Notes: generated by a model from the sequence alone, not told the origin. DNA of 64,000 nt from Accumulibacter sp. (GCF_029255285.1 NZ_JAPUVI010000089.1:1-64000); one strand, 5' to 3'. Positions 16,333 to 28,204 are shown, numbered from the stretch's first letter. A program made the numbers and translations.

Positions 16333-17799
16333 ATGGACCAAGCCCCACTCTACCGCCGGCTGGTAGATCACTATCGCGTTGCCATCGAGACGGGTTCTCT
16401 GGTTTGTGGAGATCGCTTTCCGTCGATCCGGACGCTGATGGCACGGCACCAGGTCAGTCTCTCGACAGCGCTGCAGGTATGCCGTCAACTGGAGAGCGAT
16501 GGCTGGCTGGAGGCACGGCCACGCTCAGGCAATTTCGTTCGCCAGCCGCTCCGCCTTGCCGCGCGTCCGCTGGCCGAGCCGGTGATCAACCAGCCACTCG
16601 ATGCTGCCCAGTACGTCGGCATCCACGCCCGCGTTTCCGAGTTCATCGCCCGCTGTCGGCAGGGTCCGGTGCGGGTCAACTTTTCCCGGGCGCGTGGCGC
16701 ACCCAGTCTGTATCCCGGCCAGGCGCTGAGGAATGCGGCTGCCCGGGCGTTGCGCCGCCACCCCGAATTGCTGGTCGATGTCGGGCCGCACAACGGCAAT
16801 GCCGTTTTTCGCAGCGTTCTGGCCAAGCGCGCGATGAGTAGCGGCATGCTCATCGGGCCGGAGGAGATTGTCGTGACGCAAGGTTGCATCGAAGCGCTCA
16901 ACCTGGCTTTACGAGCCGTCACGCAGGCCGGCGACATCGTGGCCGTCGAATCGCCGACCTTTTACGGACTGCTGCAGATACTCGAAAGCCTGGGCTTGCG
17001 GGCGCTGGAAATTCCCACCAGCCCGCAAACCGGCATTTCCCTCGAGGCGCTCGAGCTGGCGACCCGCATCCATGCGGGCATCAAGGCGCTGGTCGTCATT
17101 CCTCATCTGCAGAACCCGCTCGGCAGCATCATGCCCGATGAATACAAGGCGCGCCTGGTGGCCTTCTGCGAGGAACAGGGGATTCCGCTCATCGAAGACG
17201 ACACCTACGGCGCGCTGTGCGACGGCGAAACTCCACCGCGAGCGCTCAAGGCGTGGGATCGCGCCGGCAATGTCATTCATTGCGCGTCGCTGCACAAGAT
17301 CCTGGCCCCCGGGATGCGCCTCGGCTGGATTTCGGGCGGCCGCTGGCAGGCGCGGGTGGAAATGTTCAAGCATGCGCAGACGCACTGCAACGAACAGCTT
17401 TCCCAGCTCGCGGCCGCCGACTTCATGTCTTCCAGCGCCTACGATCGTCATTTGCGACAGTTGCGTGGCACCTTGCGCCGGAATCGGCAGCGCATGGCCG
17501 ATGCGATCAGCGCTTACTTTCCCGGCGGCACACGCCTCAACCACCCGAACGGCGGCTTGACCCTCTGGGTGGAACTGGCTGGGCAGATCTCGTCGCAACG
17601 ACTTTTCGACCAAGCTTTGCGGGACGGGATTCTCGTGGCGCCCGGGCGCCTGTTTTCAAACTCGGAGCGCTGCGAGCACTTCGTCAGGCTCGGCTGCGGC
17701 TGGCCCTACGGCGAGGACGTCGACCGCGCCATGCAGCGACTGGGGCAGCTGTGCCAGCGATTGATCGAACAGGGCGCCAAGAAAGCCGTTGCGGGCTAG
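16333..17799 (+). CDS. MocR-type GntR/aminotransferase regulator
   Basis: A 488-residue fusion. Residues 1-75 form a GntR winged helix (LYRRLVDHYRVAIETGSL, then PSIRTLMARHQVSLSTAL); residues about 110-480 form a fold-type I aminotransferase domain with NPLGSI, DDTYG and a PLP-lysine region SLHKILAPGMRLGW. MocR proteins bind PLP-linked amino acids and regulate vitamin B6, GABA or amino-acid genes. The ATG at 16333 begins MDQAPLYRRL; long upstream codons lack family features. The divergent DUF2917-like gene is its probable target or partner. Confidence 0.85.
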   Translation: MDQAPLYRRLVDHYRVAIETGSLVCGDRFPSIRTLMARHQVSLSTALQVCRQLESDGWLEARPRSGNFVRQPLRLAARPLAEPVINQPLDAAQYVGIHARVSEFIARCRQGPVRVNFSRARGAPSLYPGQALRNAAARALRRHPELLVDVGPHNGNAVFRSVLAKRAMSSGMLIGPEEIVVTQGCIEALNLALRAVTQAGDIVAVESPTFYGLLQILESLGLRALEIPTSPQTGISLEALELATRIHAGIKALVVIPHLQNPLGSIMPDEYKARLVAFCEEQGIPLIEDDTYGALCDGETPPRALKAWDRAGNVIHCASLHKILAPGMRLGWISGGRWQARVEMFKHAQTHCNEQLSQLAAADFMSSSAYDRHLRQLRGTLRRNRQRMADAISAYFPGGTRLNHPNGGLTLWVELAGQISSQRLFDQALRDGILVAPGRLFSNSERCEHFVRLGCGWPYGEDVDRAMQRLGQLCQRLIEQGAKKAVAG

Positions 17800-17936
17800 G
17801 GCGTGTTGACACGTTCACGCGCGCCAAGTCGCCGCTTCCCGCGTCCTGTCACGCTCGAGCACCCGGTCTTGTGCGGGATTGATGCGATTGCCCTGTTGGG
17901 TCGAGCCTGGTCCGCCAACTCGGCGCTCGCTCCGAC

Positions 17937-17942
17937 TATAAT
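17937..17942 (+). promoter_or_regulatory. Candidate -10 box of ugpB
   Basis: A perfect TATAAT in an otherwise GC-rich region 28 bases before the ugpB start. No good -35 is seen at the usual distance. Confidence 0.45.
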
Positions 17943-17970
17943 CCGTGTTTTTTTCTTTCCGAGGACAGGT

Positions 17971-19227
17971 ATGCGCTTACCAAAACTTCTCCCGGCTACG
18001 CTGGCGCTGGTTTTTGCCGGTTCGGCTTCGTTTTCTGCGCTGGCCGCAACGGAGATCGACTTGTCGCATCAACTCGACGAGGAGCGCGCCGAGCGGCTCG
18101 AGAAGCTCGTCGAGCGCTTCAATTCGGGCCAGAAAGACTATCAGGTCAAGCTGGTCCGCCGCGTTCAGGGCGATGCGCCGCAGGAGCTCAACTTGGTGAC
18201 GCGCGAGGAACAAGCCAAGTTCGTCACGGCGCGTGCCCGTTTCCTTCCTCTGTTCCAGGTGATGAAGGATGCCAAGGAACCCTTTGACGGCAGCAAGCTC
18301 GCTCCCGATCTGCGTGTCGGCCTGGGTGACGCGAAAGGCAATCTGTTCGCGTTGCCGATCGCGTTGTCTACCCCGGTCCTCTACATCAACAAGGAAGCTT
18401 TCCGTAAAGCCGGTCTGGACCCCGACAAGCCGCCGAAGACCTGGGCCGAAGCGCAGAAGGCGGCCGACAAACTGTTCGATTCCGGCAGTACCTGCCCGTA
18501 CACGACATCGTGGCCATCGTGGGTGCATATCGACAACCTGAGCTCCTGGAACGGGGTCGAAGTGGCCGATGCGAAGGGTAAGCTGAATTTCAACGGTCTG
18601 GTCCAGGTCAAGCACACGGCGATGATGACGACTTGGGCGAAGGCCAGGTTTTTCACCTACTTCGGCCGGCGCGACGAAGCCGACCGGCGTTTTGCTGCCG
18701 GCGACTGCGGCATGTTGACGAGTTCGTCGTCGCTGTTCGCCGCGCTTCCCGAAGCCCGCAAGGCGCAAACCGGTGTTTCTTCGCTGCCCTATCATGACGA
18801 TGTGCAGGGGACGCCGCAGCAGACGCTGGCGGCCGGGGCTTCGCTGTGGGTCGGCGCCGGCCGTAAGCCGGCCGAGTACCAGGCGGTGGCGAGTTTCGTC
18901 AGCTTTTTGCTAAAGCCCGAGACACAGGTCGAACTGACCGCGGCCGACGGTTTTCTGCCGATGACCGTCGCCGCCCGCGCAGCGGCCGAAAGCAAGCTGC
19001 TGAAGAGCGATGTCGTCGCGCTCAACGTCGCCCTGCGCCAACTGCAGGGGCCGGCGGCCATGCGCGCGCTGCGCGTTTCCGAGATCGAGCCGGTGCGGAT
19101 CATCGTCGAAGAGGAACTGGAAGCCGCCTGGTCGGGCAAGGTGCCGGCCAAGCACGCGCTCGATACGGCCGTGCAACGTGGCAACGTGGCGATGCCGGCG
19201 GCGCTCAAGGCGGCTGCAGTGAAGTGA
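17971..19227 (+). CDS. ugpB: UgpB-like glycerol-3-phosphate-binding protein
   Basis: A 418-residue periplasmic solute-binding protein with signal peptide MRLPKLLPATLALVFAGSASF (cleavage near residue 25). The mature protein has family-1 binding-protein landmarks (HQLDEERAERLEKLVERFN, PVLYINKEAFRKAGLDP, LSSWNGVEV, SFVSFLLKPETQVELT). The best match is UgpB, the receptor for glycerol-3-phosphate and glycerophosphodiesters. Its stop overlaps the ugpQ start (GTGA). No ugpA/E/C transporter genes are in the window, so the receptor must use a transporter encoded elsewhere. GAGGACAGGT provides the ribosome site. Confidence 0.85.
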   Translation: MRLPKLLPATLALVFAGSASFSALAATEIDLSHQLDEERAERLEKLVERFNSGQKDYQVKLVRRVQGDAPQELNLVTREEQAKFVTARARFLPLFQVMKDAKEPFDGSKLAPDLRVGLGDAKGNLFALPIALSTPVLYINKEAFRKAGLDPDKPPKTWAEAQKAADKLFDSGSTCPYTTSWPSWVHIDNLSSWNGVEVADAKGKLNFNGLVQVKHTAMMTTWAKARFFTYFGRRDEADRRFAAGDCGMLTSSSSLFAALPEARKAQTGVSSLPYHDDVQGTPQQTLAAGASLWVGAGRKPAEYQAVASFVSFLLKPETQVELTAADGFLPMTVAARAAAESKLLKSDVVALNVALRQLQGPAAMRALRVSEIEPVRIIVEEELEAAWSGKVPAKHALDTAVQRGNVAMPAALKAAAVK

Positions 19228-19967
19228 TCCGCCCGCCTCTCGGCTGGCCTTTGCCGCGCATCTTCGCGCATCGCGGCGGTGGCGCGCTGGCGCCCGAAAA
19301 CACGCTTGCCGGCCTGCGCCTGGCGGCGCGCCTGGGCTTGCGGGCCGTCGAGTTCGACGTGATGCTGTCGGCCGACGGTACGCCGTGGCTGATTCACGAC
19401 GAAACCCTCGAGCGTACGACCAGCGGCTGCGGCCGGGTGGGCGAGACGAGCGATGCTGTGTTGCGTGTCCTCGACGCCGGTGCCGGTCAGCATCCGGCGT
19501 TTGCCGGCGAGCCGCTGCCGACTCTCGAATCGGCCGCCGGCGTATGCCGCCAGTTGGGTCTGTGGGTCAACGTCGAAATCAAGCCGGCTAGCGGTTGCGA
19601 GGCGCTGACCGGCGATGTCGTGGCTCGTCACGTCCGACGACTCTGGGCCGGCGACGATCTGCCGCTGGTGTCATCCTTCTCGGAAACCACCCTCGCGGCG
19701 GCGCGCGCGGCCGTTCCGGATCTGCCGCTCGGCAGTGTTTACGAGCGCCCGCCGGCGGATTGGCTGACGCGCGTCGATGCGCTGGCGGCGCTGACTCTGC
19801 ATTGCGCCGCGAGCAGCCTGGACGATGAACTGCGGTGGGCGGCGCGGCGGGCGGGAATTCCGCTGCTCTGCTACACGGTGGACGATCCGCACCGCGCCGC
19901 TGCACTTTTCCGGAGCGGGGTAGCGGCGGTGTTCAGCGACCGCATCGACCGCCTGGGCGAGAGCTGA
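19224..19967 (+). CDS. ugpQ: Glycerophosphodiester phosphodiesterase
   Basis: A 247-residue cytoplasmic GDPD-family enzyme with the metal/catalytic motifs IFAHRGGGALAPENTLAG (13-30), EFDVMLSADGTPWLIHDETLERTTSG and NVEIKP. It hydrolyses glycerophosphodiesters to an alcohol plus sn-glycerol-3-phosphate. No signal peptide, consistent with cytosolic UgpQ. GTG start overlapping the ugpB stop by four bases gives translational coupling. The pairing supports use of phospholipid head-group debris as a phosphate or glycerol source. Confidence 0.93.
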   Translation: MIRPPLGWPLPRIFAHRGGGALAPENTLAGLRLAARLGLRAVEFDVMLSADGTPWLIHDETLERTTSGCGRVGETSDAVLRVLDAGAGQHPAFAGEPLPTLESAAGVCRQLGLWVNVEIKPASGCEALTGDVVARHVRRLWAGDDLPLVSSFSETTLAAARAAVPDLPLGSVYERPPADWLTRVDALAALTLHCAASSLDDELRWAARRAGIPLLCYTVDDPHRAAALFRSGVAAVFSDRIDRLGES

Positions 19968-20059
19968 ACCCCGTTTCACCGGGCAACCGGTTGGCGTCGC
20001 CAAGCGGGCGCGGCGGCGGACTTCGGAGACCGCGCGGCAAGCGCCGGGGGTTTCGCCGG

Positions 20060-20086
20060 TTGCCATGCCGACTTTCACGTTAGAAT
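20060..20086 (+). promoter_or_regulatory. Candidate sigma-70 promoter of alaS
   Basis: TTGCCA (20060-20065) and TAGAAT (20081-20086), spaced 15 bp, lie 55 bases before the alaS start. The spacing is short of the ideal 17 bp. Confidence 0.4.
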
Positions 20087-20141
20087 CGAAGCTCCTTGAA
20101 CGAGCCCTCTGCGGGCACCGACGACGATGGAAAGCATGCCG

Positions 20142-22757
<2,616 letters not shown>

Positions 22758-22886
22758 TCGATTCGGCAAGTGAAGCCCGCGGCCGCGATACCGCCGTCGA
22801 TTGGTTCGGCCGGCCGGGCTTGAGCCAGCCGCTTGCCACGGCAGCGTCGGTTTGTCCCCGGCGAGGCCGACTTTCGGAAGCCGTCG

Positions 22887-23918
22887 ATGCAACACTTTGC
22901 CAGTGACAACTACGCCGGCGTTTGCCCGGAAGCCCTGACGGCAATGCTCGCGGCCAACGAGGGCCACGTTCGTTCCTACGGCGACGACGAGTGGACGCGG
23001 CAGGTGGCCGATCGTCTGCGCGAGCTGTTCGAGACCGCTTGCGACGTCTACTTCGTTTTCAACGGCACGGCGGCCAACTCGCTGGCGCTCGCCGCTCTCT
23101 GCCAGTCGTATCACAGCGTGATCTGTCACCAGGTGGCGCACGTCGAGACCGACGAATGCGGGGCGCCGGAGTTTTTTTCAAACGGCGCGAAGTTGCTGGC
23201 GGTGAGTGGCGAGCAGGGCAAACTGACGCCGGCGGCGATCGTCGATGCCGTGACCCGACGTTGCGACATCCACTACCCGAAGCCGAAAGTCGTGACGCTG
23301 ACGCAGGCGACCGAAGTCGGCACCGTCTATCGCCCGGACGAGTTGCGCGCCCTTGCCGATGCGGCGCGCGAACACGGTCTTCGCGTCCACATGGATGGCG
23401 CCCGCTTTGCCAATGCGGTGGCCGGCCTCGGCTTGAGTCCGGCCGAATTGAGCTGGCGGGCCGGTGTGGACGTGCTGTGCTTCGGCGGCACCAAGATGGG
23501 CTTGCCGGTTGGCGAGGCGGTAATCTTCTTCGACCGCCGCCTGGCGGAGGATTTTTCCTACCGCTGCAAGCAGGCCGGCCAGCTCGCCTCGAAAATGCGC
23601 TTTCTTTCGGCGCCGTGGCTGGGTATTCTCGAAAACGGCGCCTGGTTGCGTCATGCCGCCCATGCCAACGCGATGGCCAGGCGGCTGGCCGCCGGGCTGG
23701 CCGAAGTCGCCGGTTTGCCGGCGCTTTTTCCGGTGGACGCCAACGGCGTCTTCGTCCGCCTGCCGAGCCGGGTCGAAGAAGGTCTGCGCGCGCGTGGCTG
23801 GTTGTTCTACAACTTCATCGGGGCCGGCGGAGCGCGCTTCATGTGTGCCTGGGATACGACGCCGGAAACCGTCGATCGCCTGGTGGGAGACATCCGCGAA
23901 TTGGCACGGGAGACATGA
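22887..23918 (+). CDS. ltaE: Low-specificity threonine aldolase
   Basis: A 343-residue PLP enzyme (beta-eliminating lyase/threonine aldolase family). Landmarks are FASDNYAGVCPEAL at the N-terminus, HVETDECGAPEFFS, VHMDGARFANAVAGLG and the PLP-lysine block CFGGTKMGLPVGEAV. It splits L-threonine or allo-threonine into glycine and acetaldehyde. ATG 22887 has GGAAG upstream and gives the normal family length. The stop overlaps the NUDIX start by ATGA, so the two are coupled, without an obvious metabolic link. Confidence 0.88.
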   Translation: MQHFASDNYAGVCPEALTAMLAANEGHVRSYGDDEWTRQVADRLRELFETACDVYFVFNGTAANSLALAALCQSYHSVICHQVAHVETDECGAPEFFSNGAKLLAVSGEQGKLTPAAIVDAVTRRCDIHYPKPKVVTLTQATEVGTVYRPDELRALADAAREHGLRVHMDGARFANAVAGLGLSPAELSWRAGVDVLCFGGTKMGLPVGEAVIFFDRRLAEDFSYRCKQAGQLASKMRFLSAPWLGILENGAWLRHAAHANAMARRLAAGLAEVAGLPALFPVDANGVFVRLPSRVEEGLRARGWLFYNFIGAGGARFMCAWDTTPETVDRLVGDIRELARET

Positions 23919-24406
23919 CGAGCCGCTGGCAGTTCTGTCCGTGTTGCGGCGCGCGCTTGGTCGACAGCGAACTGGCCGGCAGGCGGCGGCTGACTTGCGC
24001 CGCCGCCTGCGGCTTTGTGCACTGGGACAATCCCGCCCCAGTGCTGGCGGCGCTCGTCGAATACGATGGCCACATCCTTCTCGCGCGCAACCACGCCTGG
24101 GCGGTGGGTGCTTTCGGTTTGATCACCGGTTTCCTCGAGCGAGACGAGGATCCGGCAGCCGGGGTGGCGCGTGAGGTCAGGGAGGAACTGAACCTCGAGG
24201 CGGTCGCCATGACTTTGATCGGCGTCTATCCGTTCGCTCGCAAGCATGAGGTGATCATCGCTTATCACGTCGTCGCTGGCGGCGAGATCCGTCTCAACGA
24301 GGAACTCGCCGAGTTTCGGCTGATCACGCCGGACAAGCTCAAAGCCTGGGATTTCGGCACCGGTCTGGCCGTTGGCGACTGGCTGGCGAGACGCGCCGCG
24401 GCCTAG
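23915..24406 (+). CDS. Zinc-ribbon NUDIX hydrolase
   Basis: A 163-residue protein. An N-terminal zinc ribbon (CPCCGARL then CAAACGF) is followed by WDNPAPV and a Nudix box G-x5-E-x7-REVREELNL, with Asn in place of the usual Gly near its end. The architecture resembles NudC-like or ADP-ribose/NAD-type pyrophosphatases, but the large NudC N-terminal domain is absent. It hydrolyses a nucleoside diphosphate linked to another moiety; the substrate is unknown. Translationally coupled to the threonine aldolase. Confidence 0.85.
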   Translation: MTSRWQFCPCCGARLVDSELAGRRRLTCAAACGFVHWDNPAPVLAALVEYDGHILLARNHAWAVGAFGLITGFLERDEDPAAGVAREVREELNLEAVAMTLIGVYPFARKHEVIIAYHVVAGGEIRLNEELAEFRLITPDKLKAWDFGTGLAVGDWLARRAAA

Positions 24407-24586
24407 CCGGTTTCCGCGTTCGTCCGGGATCGCTCCCCGGCGACGTGCCGGCAAGGTCCGTCCTCGAGTTGTCTGGCGAAACCTTCGCTCGGTAGCGGCC
24501 GCGCCTTGTCGAAAAATCTTACACTCATCCCGCCATATTCTCGTTAACCTGACTTAAGTTCATGTATAAATTGTCGAATCAATAAA

Positions 24587-24602
24587 TGGCGTAGTTTTTG
24601 CT
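24587..24602 (+). promoter_or_regulatory. Sigma-54 (-24/-12) promoter of PEP-CTERM gene
   Basis: TGGCGTAGTTTTTGCT fits TGGC-N7-TTGCW, with GG at 24588-24589 and GC at 24600-24601 separated by the required 10 bases. The region 24530-24620 is AT-rich compared with its surroundings, as expected for an activator-dependent promoter. Confidence 0.6.
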
Positions 24603-24677
24603 TGAAGATTTGTAACGGCGCAATTCATGACCATCCGACCAATTGTCGTCTCGTCGGCGAGACCAGGAGAACCTGAC

Positions 24678-25370
24678 GTGAAACACTCTGCAAAACCCGG
24701 CTTGTTTGCCATGGCTGCCGGCGCTGCCCTTGTCGCCTTGACGCTCACTCCGGAAGCCGGTTTCGCGGCACCCTTGACGGTCGCCAGTTACGCGATGAAC
24801 AACGGCGCGCACGGTACCTTCAACTATCGCGACTTCAGTTATTCCGCTTGCGCCGGTGTCTGCGACACGACCAATGCCGCCTTGAGCGGCGGCACGGGCA
24901 AGTTGACCGATGGCGTCCTGCCGGGACTCAACTGGAATCAGTATGGCGAGAACACGCCGTGGGTTGGCTGGGACAGCAACCAGAACGCGCTTTACCCGGG
25001 CCAGACCAACCCGCAGGTCAGCTTCAACTTTGGCCGCACGGTTTCGGTGAATTCGATCACGGTCTGGGTCGATGCCTCGCTTGGGGCGGGTGGCGTCTGG
25101 CATCCCGCGTCGGTCGTCATCGATGGCACCAGCTATGCCATCCCGCTGGATGGCAGCGATCCGGCGCCACGCGCCTACACGTTTTCCGGTCTCGGCATCA
25201 CCGGATCGAGCGTCAACCTGCAGTTTTTCCAGCAAACCTTCGAACCGTGGATCATGGTCGGCGAAGTCTCGTTCGATGGCACTCCGGTGCCGGAACCTGG
25301 ATCGCTGGCCTTGCTGGGCCTCGGCTTGGCCGGTATCGGTCTGATCCTGACCCGTCGCCGGGCGGACTGA
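24678..25370 (+). CDS. PEP-CTERM sorting-domain exported protein
   Basis: A 230-residue secreted protein: signal peptide at the N-terminus (VKHSAKPGLFAMAAGAALVA, cleavage near ...GFAA), a beta-rich discoidin-like body with repeated Asn/Gly/Trp, and a C-terminal PEP-CTERM tail (VPEPGSLALLGLGLAGIGL followed by RRR). Exosortase recognises this tail; proteins of this class go to the cell surface, often linked with exopolysaccharide and floc formation in Rhodocyclales. GTG 24678 has AGGAGA upstream. Flanked by a sigma-54 promoter and a strong terminator, so it is monocistronic. Cargo function unknown. Confidence 0.88.
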   Translation: MKHSAKPGLFAMAAGAALVALTLTPEAGFAAPLTVASYAMNNGAHGTFNYRDFSYSACAGVCDTTNAALSGGTGKLTDGVLPGLNWNQYGENTPWVGWDSNQNALYPGQTNPQVSFNFGRTVSVNSITVWVDASLGAGGVWHPASVVIDGTSYAIPLDGSDPAPRAYTFSGLGITGSSVNLQFFQQTFEPWIMVGEVSFDGTPVPEPGSLALLGLGLAGIGLILTRRRAD

Positions 25371-25405
25371 CCGATTCCGCGCACTCTCGATGGAGGAGTG
25401 GGGGA

Positions 25406-25432
25406 GGCGGCACCTTCGGGTGCCGCCTTTTT
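25406..25432 (+). terminator. Rho-independent terminator after PEP-CTERM gene
   Basis: A 9-bp perfect stem GGCGGCACC/GGTGCCGCC with TTCG loop and TTTTT tail. Being convergent with cbiO, it may also limit readthrough from that side. Confidence 0.93.
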
Positions 25433-26314
25433 CTAATTCCCGTCGCCCTTGCCCAAGCGCGCGGTTTCCAGCATGGTCAGCAGTTCGGCACAACTGCGCG
25501 GTCGCTGCTCGACGGCCAGCAGCCCACGTCGCATCAGTCCGTGTTGCAGGGCAATGACCGCGGGCAGCGGCAAGCCCAGCGCCGACAGTTGGCCGGCGTA
25601 GTCGGCGAGGCGCGGCGCGTCGAGCGACGCGACACAACGGCCGGCGCGCATCAGGTGGATGTGATCGGCCCAGCGGTAGGCGAAGTCGATATCGTGCGTG
25701 GCGAGCAAGAGGGTGATGCCGCGCGCGTGCAGTCCGTCGAGCACGGCCAGCAACTCTTCCTGCATACGGTAGTCGAGGCCGGCCATCGGTTCGTCGAGGA
25801 TCAACAGTTCCGGCTCCATGGCCAGCACGCCAGCGATGCAGACGCGCTTTTTCTGGCCGAAGCTCAGGTGGTGAACGGCCTTGTCGGCGAAGCCGGACAT
25901 GCCGACGGCCAGCAAGGAGGCGGCCACCCGCTCGCGTACCGTGGCGTCATCCAGACCGAGGTTGTACGGACCGAAGGAAACGTCCTCCTGCACGCTGGCC
26001 GAGAAGATCTGGTGGTCGGGATTCTGGAAGACCAGGCCGACCTTGCTGCGTAGCCGGCGCAATCCGCTACGACTGTAATCGATCGCCTGTCCGGCGTACC
26101 AGATCTGTCCGGACTGCGGTCGCAGCAACCCGTTGGTGTGGTGAAACACGGTCGTCTTGCCCGAGCCGTTGGCGCCGAGCAGCGCGTTGCGGCTGCCGCG
26201 CCGGATGGCGAGCGAACAGCCGTCGAGGCCGATGCTGCCGTCGGGATAGGCGAAACGGATCTGGTCGAGGGCGAGTAGCGTGGCCGTCGGCCGCTCGTTC
26301 ATGGTCGACATCAT
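25433..26314 (-). CDS. cbiO: Cobalt ECF transporter ATPase CbiO
   Basis: A 293-residue ABC ATPase: Walker A GANGSGKTT, Q-loop VFQNPDHQIFSASVQEDVSFG (typical of ECF ATPases), signature LSFGQKKR, Walker B LLILDEPMAGLD and H-loop THD. It powers Co2+ uptake with CbiQ, CbiM and CbiN. The start at 26314 overlaps the cbiQ stop by ATGA. Last gene of the riboswitch-controlled cbiMNQO operon. It is somewhat longer than usual at its C-terminus. Confidence 0.93.
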   Translation of the reverse strand: MMSTMNERPTATLLALDQIRFAYPDGSIGLDGCSLAIRRGSRNALLGANGSGKTTVFHHTNGLLRPQSGQIWYAGQAIDYSRSGLRRLRSKVGLVFQNPDHQIFSASVQEDVSFGPYNLGLDDATVRERVAASLLAVGMSGFADKAVHHLSFGQKKRVCIAGVLAMEPELLILDEPMAGLDYRMQEELLAVLDGLHARGITLLLATHDIDFAYRWADHIHLMRAGRCVASLDAPRLADYAGQLSALGLPLPAVIALQHGLMRRGLLAVEQRPRSCAELLTMLETARLGKGDGN

Positions 26315-27057
26315 CTCAGCCACAGACTGAGCAGAACCAGCGCCGCACCGGCGGCGAAGGCGATTTTCAGGTCGCGAGCCGCGTTGTCGAATGACGCCTG
26401 CAGGAAACGCAACGGACCATCGTTGTTGCGCGCCTGCGCGGCGACGTGCAGGGTGTGCGCACGCTGCCAGACTTGCAGCGTGAGATTGGCCACCAGTCCG
26501 CCGAGCGAGCGGATGACAAGGCGCGGCGTCGCATATCCCAGGCGCGCCGACTGAGCCGTCACCGTGTCGTGTACCGCCGTCGAAAAGACGAAGAGCATGC
26601 GGTAGCAGAGGACCATGATATCGAGCAGCGCCTCCGGGGTGCGCAGGCGGCGGAGCAGGGCGACCAGGTCGATCAGCGGGGTCGTCAGCGCCAGGAAGAG
26701 CAGTGCCGCCAGCGCACCAAGCGAACGCGCGCCGACTGCCGCCACCGTGTGCAGACCGTCCGGCGCCAACTGGATCAGGAGGTCGCCGCGCGTGATGTTC
26801 CAGTCGATAGAGAAGGCAAGCGACAGACAGCCCGCGGCAAGAAAGATCAGGGCCGGCAGCGCGACGCGGAAATAACGGCCGGGCGCTACCTGCGCGCCGC
26901 CGACGGTGGCGCCGGCGACGAGAGCCGCGATGATGAAGGCCGTTACGGGCGTCGCCGCGGCAAAGGCGGCGACCAGGGCGGCGAGCGCAAAAAGCCCCTT
27001 CGCGGCGGGCGACACCTTGCGCCAGCGGTTACTGTAGGCAGACTCTTCGATCAGCAC
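26311..27057 (-). CDS. cbiQ: Cobalt ECF transporter T component CbiQ
   Basis: A 248-residue membrane protein with about five hydrophobic helices and the ECF coupling-helix motifs (ALLRRLRTPEALLDIMVLCYR and a later ARG-like QARNNDG region in place of the stricter Ala-Arg-Gly signature). It couples CbiO ATP hydrolysis to the CbiMN substrate unit. GTG start at 27057 overlaps the cbiN stop. The operon position between cbiN and cbiO confirms the assignment. Confidence 0.9.
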   Translation of the reverse strand: MLIEESAYSNRWRKVSPAAKGLFALAALVAAFAAATPVTAFIIAALVAGATVGGAQVAPGRYFRVALPALIFLAAGCLSLAFSIDWNITRGDLLIQLAPDGLHTVAAVGARSLGALAALLFLALTTPLIDLVALLRRLRTPEALLDIMVLCYRMLFVFSTAVHDTVTAQSARLGYATPRLVIRSLGGLVANLTLQVWQRAHTLHVAAQARNNDGPLRFLQASFDNAARDLKIAFAAGAALVLLSLWLR

Positions 27058-27401
27058 GGCGTATCGTCAGTTGCCGCCTTCTCCTTCGCGGCGCGCTGCA
27101 TCTTCTCGCGGGTTAGCGACACGCCGAGGTAGTAGCCGATGAAGCCGGCCCCGATGGCCGCCTGCAGGGCGAACAGCAGTGCCGCCACTTCGCCGCTGGC
27201 GGGTTCCATCAGCGGCTCGAACCACGGCCGATAAGTGGGGGCGATTTCGCCAACCAGCGCCTTGGCCTTCTCGTCCGCGCCAGTAAAGATTGCCGCCACC
27301 TTGCCGTCCGGACCCGCTTCCGGCCGCTGTATCTGCCACAGCGGCAGGGCGGTCAGCAGGGCGACGGCGACGATCAGGAGCAGGTTTCGATGGCCTTTCA
27401 C
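27051..27401 (-). CDS. cbiN: Cobalt transport protein CbiN
   Basis: A 116-residue protein with two membrane helices (about 6-23 and 76-95) bracketing a short extracytoplasmic loop containing [15 protein letters not shown], typical of CbiN. It is the auxiliary subunit that helps CbiM load Co2+. Start ATG 27401 overlaps the cbiM stop (ATGA). The charged C-terminal tail is slightly longer than usual. Confidence 0.9.
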   Translation of the reverse strand: MKGHRNLLLIVAVALLTALPLWQIQRPEAGPDGKVAAIFTGADEKAKALVGEIAPTYRPWFEPLMEPASGEVAALLFALQAAIGAGFIGYYLGVSLTREKMQRAAKEKAATDDTPC

Positions 27402-28075
27402 GCGCGCAACTCGCTCGGCTCGGTGACCTTCATCTGCTGAAGTTCCTGCGGGTTGAAACGCGCCAGCGCGTTGAAAATGACGACCGTCAGCAAGCCTTCG
27501 CTGATTGCCAGCGGAATCTGGGTGAGCGCGAACACTCCGGCGAACTTGACGAAGGAAGCCGCGAAACCGCCAACCGGGTCAGGGAAGGCCCAGGCGAGTT
27601 GCAGCGAGGTGGTGATGTAGGTCATCAGGTCGGCCAGGCTGGCGGCGAGAAAGACACCGACGGCAAGCGAGACCTTCAGGCGACGCGCCAGGCGGAACAC
27701 CGCAGCCGCAGCAAACGGGCCGACGACGGCCATCGAAAAGAGATTGGCGCCAAGCGTCGTCAGTCCGCCGTGTGCCAGGAGAAGGGCCTGAAAGAGAAGC
27801 ACCACGCCACCGATCGGCGCCATGATCAGCGGCCCGAACAGGATGGCGCCCAGGCCGATGCCGGTTGGGTGCGAGCAACTGCCGGTGAGAGATGGCAGTT
27901 TGAGGGCCGAGAGCACGAAGGTAAATGCCGCCGCGACGCCGAGCAGCATGCGCTGCTCCGGTCGTTCGTCGATTCTGCGCCGGACGGCGCGCAAGCCGCC
28001 GATGACGAAGGGTGCCGCGGCCAGCGTCCAGCCGACGGCGTGTTCGATGGGTAGAAAGCCTTCCATGATGTGCAT
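27398..28075 (-). CDS. cbiM: Cobalt ECF transporter S component CbiM
   Basis: A 225-residue membrane protein starting MHIMEGFLP, the invariant CbiM N-terminus whose first residues (including His2) form the metal site. Later blocks [25 protein letters not shown] and [15 protein letters not shown] are also diagnostic. It selects Co2+ for uptake. The strong site AAGGAGGG precedes ATG 28075. First gene after the cobalamin riboswitch, so cobalt import should fall when B12 is plentiful. Confidence 0.95.
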   Translation of the reverse strand: MHIMEGFLPIEHAVGWTLAAAPFVIGGLRAVRRRIDERPEQRMLLGVAAAFTFVLSALKLPSLTGSCSHPTGIGLGAILFGPLIMAPIGGVVLLFQALLLAHGGLTTLGANLFSMAVVGPFAAAAVFRLARRLKVSLAVGVFLAASLADLMTYITTSLQLAWAFPDPVGGFAASFVKFAGVFALTQIPLAISEGLLTVVIFNALARFNPQELQQMKVTEPSELRA

Positions 28076-28204
28076 GACGTCCCTCCTTCGCGCGACAGGC
28101 AGGCAGCACCACGCGGCGGGGGATGAGGGAAAGCCGGACCACCGGGCAAGCCGCGCTGCGGCAGGTCGACAGAACCGTTCCCGTGCCCCGGGGATTGGCG
28201 CTAC

